Shown: positions 6,154 through 6,939 of the stretch, piece after piece
Layout of the letters: each line of letters starts with the position of its first letter
Position numbering within the stretch: the stretch's first letter is position 1
Assembly (NCBI RefSeq): GCF_946885725.1
Contig: NZ_CAMPGZ010000211.1
Span: 1 to 6,939 of the forward strand
DNA: 6,939 nt
Reading direction: 5' to 3'
DNA from: an uncultured Nocardioides sp.
GTDB taxonomy: Bacteria > Actinomycetota > Actinomycetes > Propionibacteriales > Nocardioidaceae
The notes under the pieces: model-generated
Databases searched by the model: none
What the model was told of the DNA's origin: nothing
What the model saw: only the letters and a program-made list of their open reading frames with translations
Translations under genes and position numbers: made by a program

Positions 6154-6630
6154 ATGAAGCGCCTCCCGCCCCCGCTGATCATGCTCGCCGCAGGTGCCGT
6201 GCAACGGGCGCTGCCCGCTCGTGACCGCTCGGCGCTGCGCAGCGCGGTCGCCGGTGGCCTCGTGGCCGCCTCCGGGGCGCTGGCCGGGTCGACGCTCCGG
6301 GCGTTCCGCCGCAAGGGCACGACGGTCGAACCGTTCCACCCCGGCCAGGCGAGCACGCTGGTGACCACCGGCTCCAACTCGGTGAGCCGCAACCCGATGT
6401 ACGTCGGCCTGGTCGGCCTGCTCGTGGCCCACGCGGTGCACCGGGGCTCGTGGTCCGCTCTCCTCCCGGTCGCCGCGTTCGTCGCGGTCGTCGACGGCTA
6501 CCAGGTGCGCTTCGAGGAGCGGGCGCTGCGGGAGAAGTTCGGGGCCGAGTACGACGCCTACTGCGAGCGCGTCCCCCGCTGGCTCGACGGGCGTTCGCTG
6601 CGTGCCCTTCGCGACCTCGCGGCGCGGTAG
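6154..6630 (+). CDS. Isoprenylcysteine carboxyl methyltransferase / phospholipid methyltransferase-like membrane protein
   Basis: This 158-aa integral membrane protein has hydrophobic segments at about 30-48, 83-97 and 100-117, with a shorter one near 5-20. The diagnostic motifs of the ICMT/PEMT superfamily are present. TTGSNSVSRNPMYVG (71-85) matches the TxGxxxxxRNPMYxG SAM-binding signature. FEERALREKFG (120-130) and EYDAYCERVPRWL (132-144) match the C-terminal ExxLxxxFGxxYxxYxxxVxRW block. A SAM-dependent methyltransferase activity at the membrane is predicted from family. The substrate in bacteria is generally unknown; neither prenylated proteins nor PE methylation should be assumed. Start ATG 6154 is 4 bases after the regulator's stop, indicating translational coupling. 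It ends 10 bases from the stop of the convergent epimerase remnant. Confidence 0.85.
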   Translation: MKRLPPPLIMLAAGAVQRALPARDRSALRSAVAGGLVAASGALAGSTLRAFRRKGTTVEPFHPGQASTLVTTGSNSVSRNPMYVGLVGLLVAHAVHRGSWSALLPVAAFVAVVDGYQVRFEERALREKFGAEYDAYCERVPRWLDGRSLRALRDLAAR

Positions 6631-6640
6631 GACTCGTCGG

Positions 6641-6939
6641 TCACCCTCGCGTGTCGGCGGGCGCATCGGCGCCGGCCGCGACAGCCGACCACGCCGCGAC
6701 CACGCCGCGACCGGGTCGGACACCGCGGGCCGCCAGCCCGTGACGGACGCGAAGCGGCTGCTGTCCAAGCGCTGCGACCGGGCGAAGACCGAGGCGGCAG
6801 GGCCGGCCAGCGGCCTCCCGGGCGTAGAGCACGCCGAGGCGCAGAGAGACGCCCGCTTCCAGATCTCCTCGGGACACCGCGTCGGCGACGAGGCGTTCAC
6901 CCATGTACGCACTCTCGAGCACGGCGCTGGGCGCCAGCG
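6641..6939 (-). pseudogene. Decayed extended-SDR NAD-dependent epimerase, partial at right edge
   Basis: Two recognisable epimerase pieces lie in different frames. Reading leftward from the edge (about 6939-6802), the first frame gives ESAYMGERLVADAV then GVSLRLGVLY. This resembles the extended-SDR segment after the catalytic Tyr, where AERLV, then LRLG and VYGPG are usual. From about 6810 to 6700, another frame gives FARSQRLDSSRF then ASVTGWRPAVSDPVAAW. This matches the C-terminal end of the same family (RSQRVSNxRF, then TGWxPxxP). In intact proteins these are separated by about 100 residues; here by about ten. An 11-bp tandem duplication (6686-6712) then shifts the tail; removing one unit would extend the second frame to the stop at 6641-6643. 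The stop lies 10 bases from the convergent gene, as in an ordinary compact layout. The open frame from GTG 6922 is therefore not a true start. Sequencing error could explain the frame changes but not the missing middle. Confidence 0.62.
6686..6712. repeat. 11-bp tandem duplication inside the epimerase remnant
   Basis: The unit CGACCACGCCG occurs at 6686-6696 and 6697-6707, followed by the partial copy CGACC at 6708-6712, a perfect 11-base period over 27 bases. Since 11 is not a multiple of three it changes the reading frame. On the minus strand both the frame entering and the frame leaving read V-A-A-W at this site, in successive copies, showing that the duplication arose within coding sequence. 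Confidence 0.8.

Noticed and set aside
5502..6392. 296-codon minus-strand open frame spanning the regulator
   Set aside because: It runs antisense across three well-supported genes and has no coherent domain.
6076..6912. 278-codon minus-strand frame as an intact gene
   Set aside because: Only about residues 35-71 look like a protein family (the epimerase C terminus); the rest runs antisense through the methyltransferase-like gene.
6641..6922. 93-codon minus-strand frame as a small intact protein
   Set aside because: Its first 41 residues are an internal epimerase segment continuing from beyond the edge and the remainder is out of frame relative to the family match, so it is part of a pseudogene.
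1..6939. Defence island, prophage, CRISPR array or insertion sequence
   Set aside because: No nuclease, transposase, integrase, regularly spaced repeats or terminal inverted repeats are visible; gene content is metabolic and regulatory.

Overview
The window is high-GC DNA with G/C-ending codons and short intergenic gaps. This, together with an HspR-like MerR regulator and Sec-exported proteins, points to an actinobacterium; genus cannot be read from the sequence. I see seven complete genes, one degraded gene running off the right edge and a possible gene start cut by the left edge. No tRNA, rRNA, CRISPR array, transposase or phage gene is visible, and no gene-free stretch exceeds 300 bases.

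Left part (1-3459), all on the minus strand. A divided Shine-Dalgarno/GTG at 20 may start a gene leaving the window. Then come a 178-aa protein I do not recognise (124-660), a secreted GH43-like five-bladed beta-propeller protein lacking the usual first catalytic Asp (783-1898), a strong hairpin (1942-1981), a 104-aa two-helix membrane protein with a glycine zipper (2017-2331), and a family-4 glycosyltransferase (2353-3459). The last two are 21 bases apart and read in the order glycosyltransferase then membrane protein.

Centre (3460-5730). A 114-bp divergent intergenic region with an AT-rich core (16 G/C in 48 bases) separates the glycosyltransferase from a 718-aa glycogen-debranching-type glucosidase on the plus strand. 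Glycosyltransferase, glucosidase and the small membrane protein form the most coherent functional group: one enzyme likely makes and the other trims an alpha-linked glycan or glycoside.

Right part (5793-6939). A small HspR-like MerR regulator is followed 4 bases later by an isoprenylcysteine methyltransferase-like membrane protein, probably co-transcribed. Converging on them is the remnant of an extended SDR (NAD-dependent epimerase) gene. Its conserved pieces lie in two frames, about 100 residues normally found between them are absent, and an 11-bp tandem duplication shifts the frame of the tail. The most notable points are this decayed epimerase, the GH43-like protein with a missing catalytic residue, and the glycan module. 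I see no convincing new defence or mobile system.
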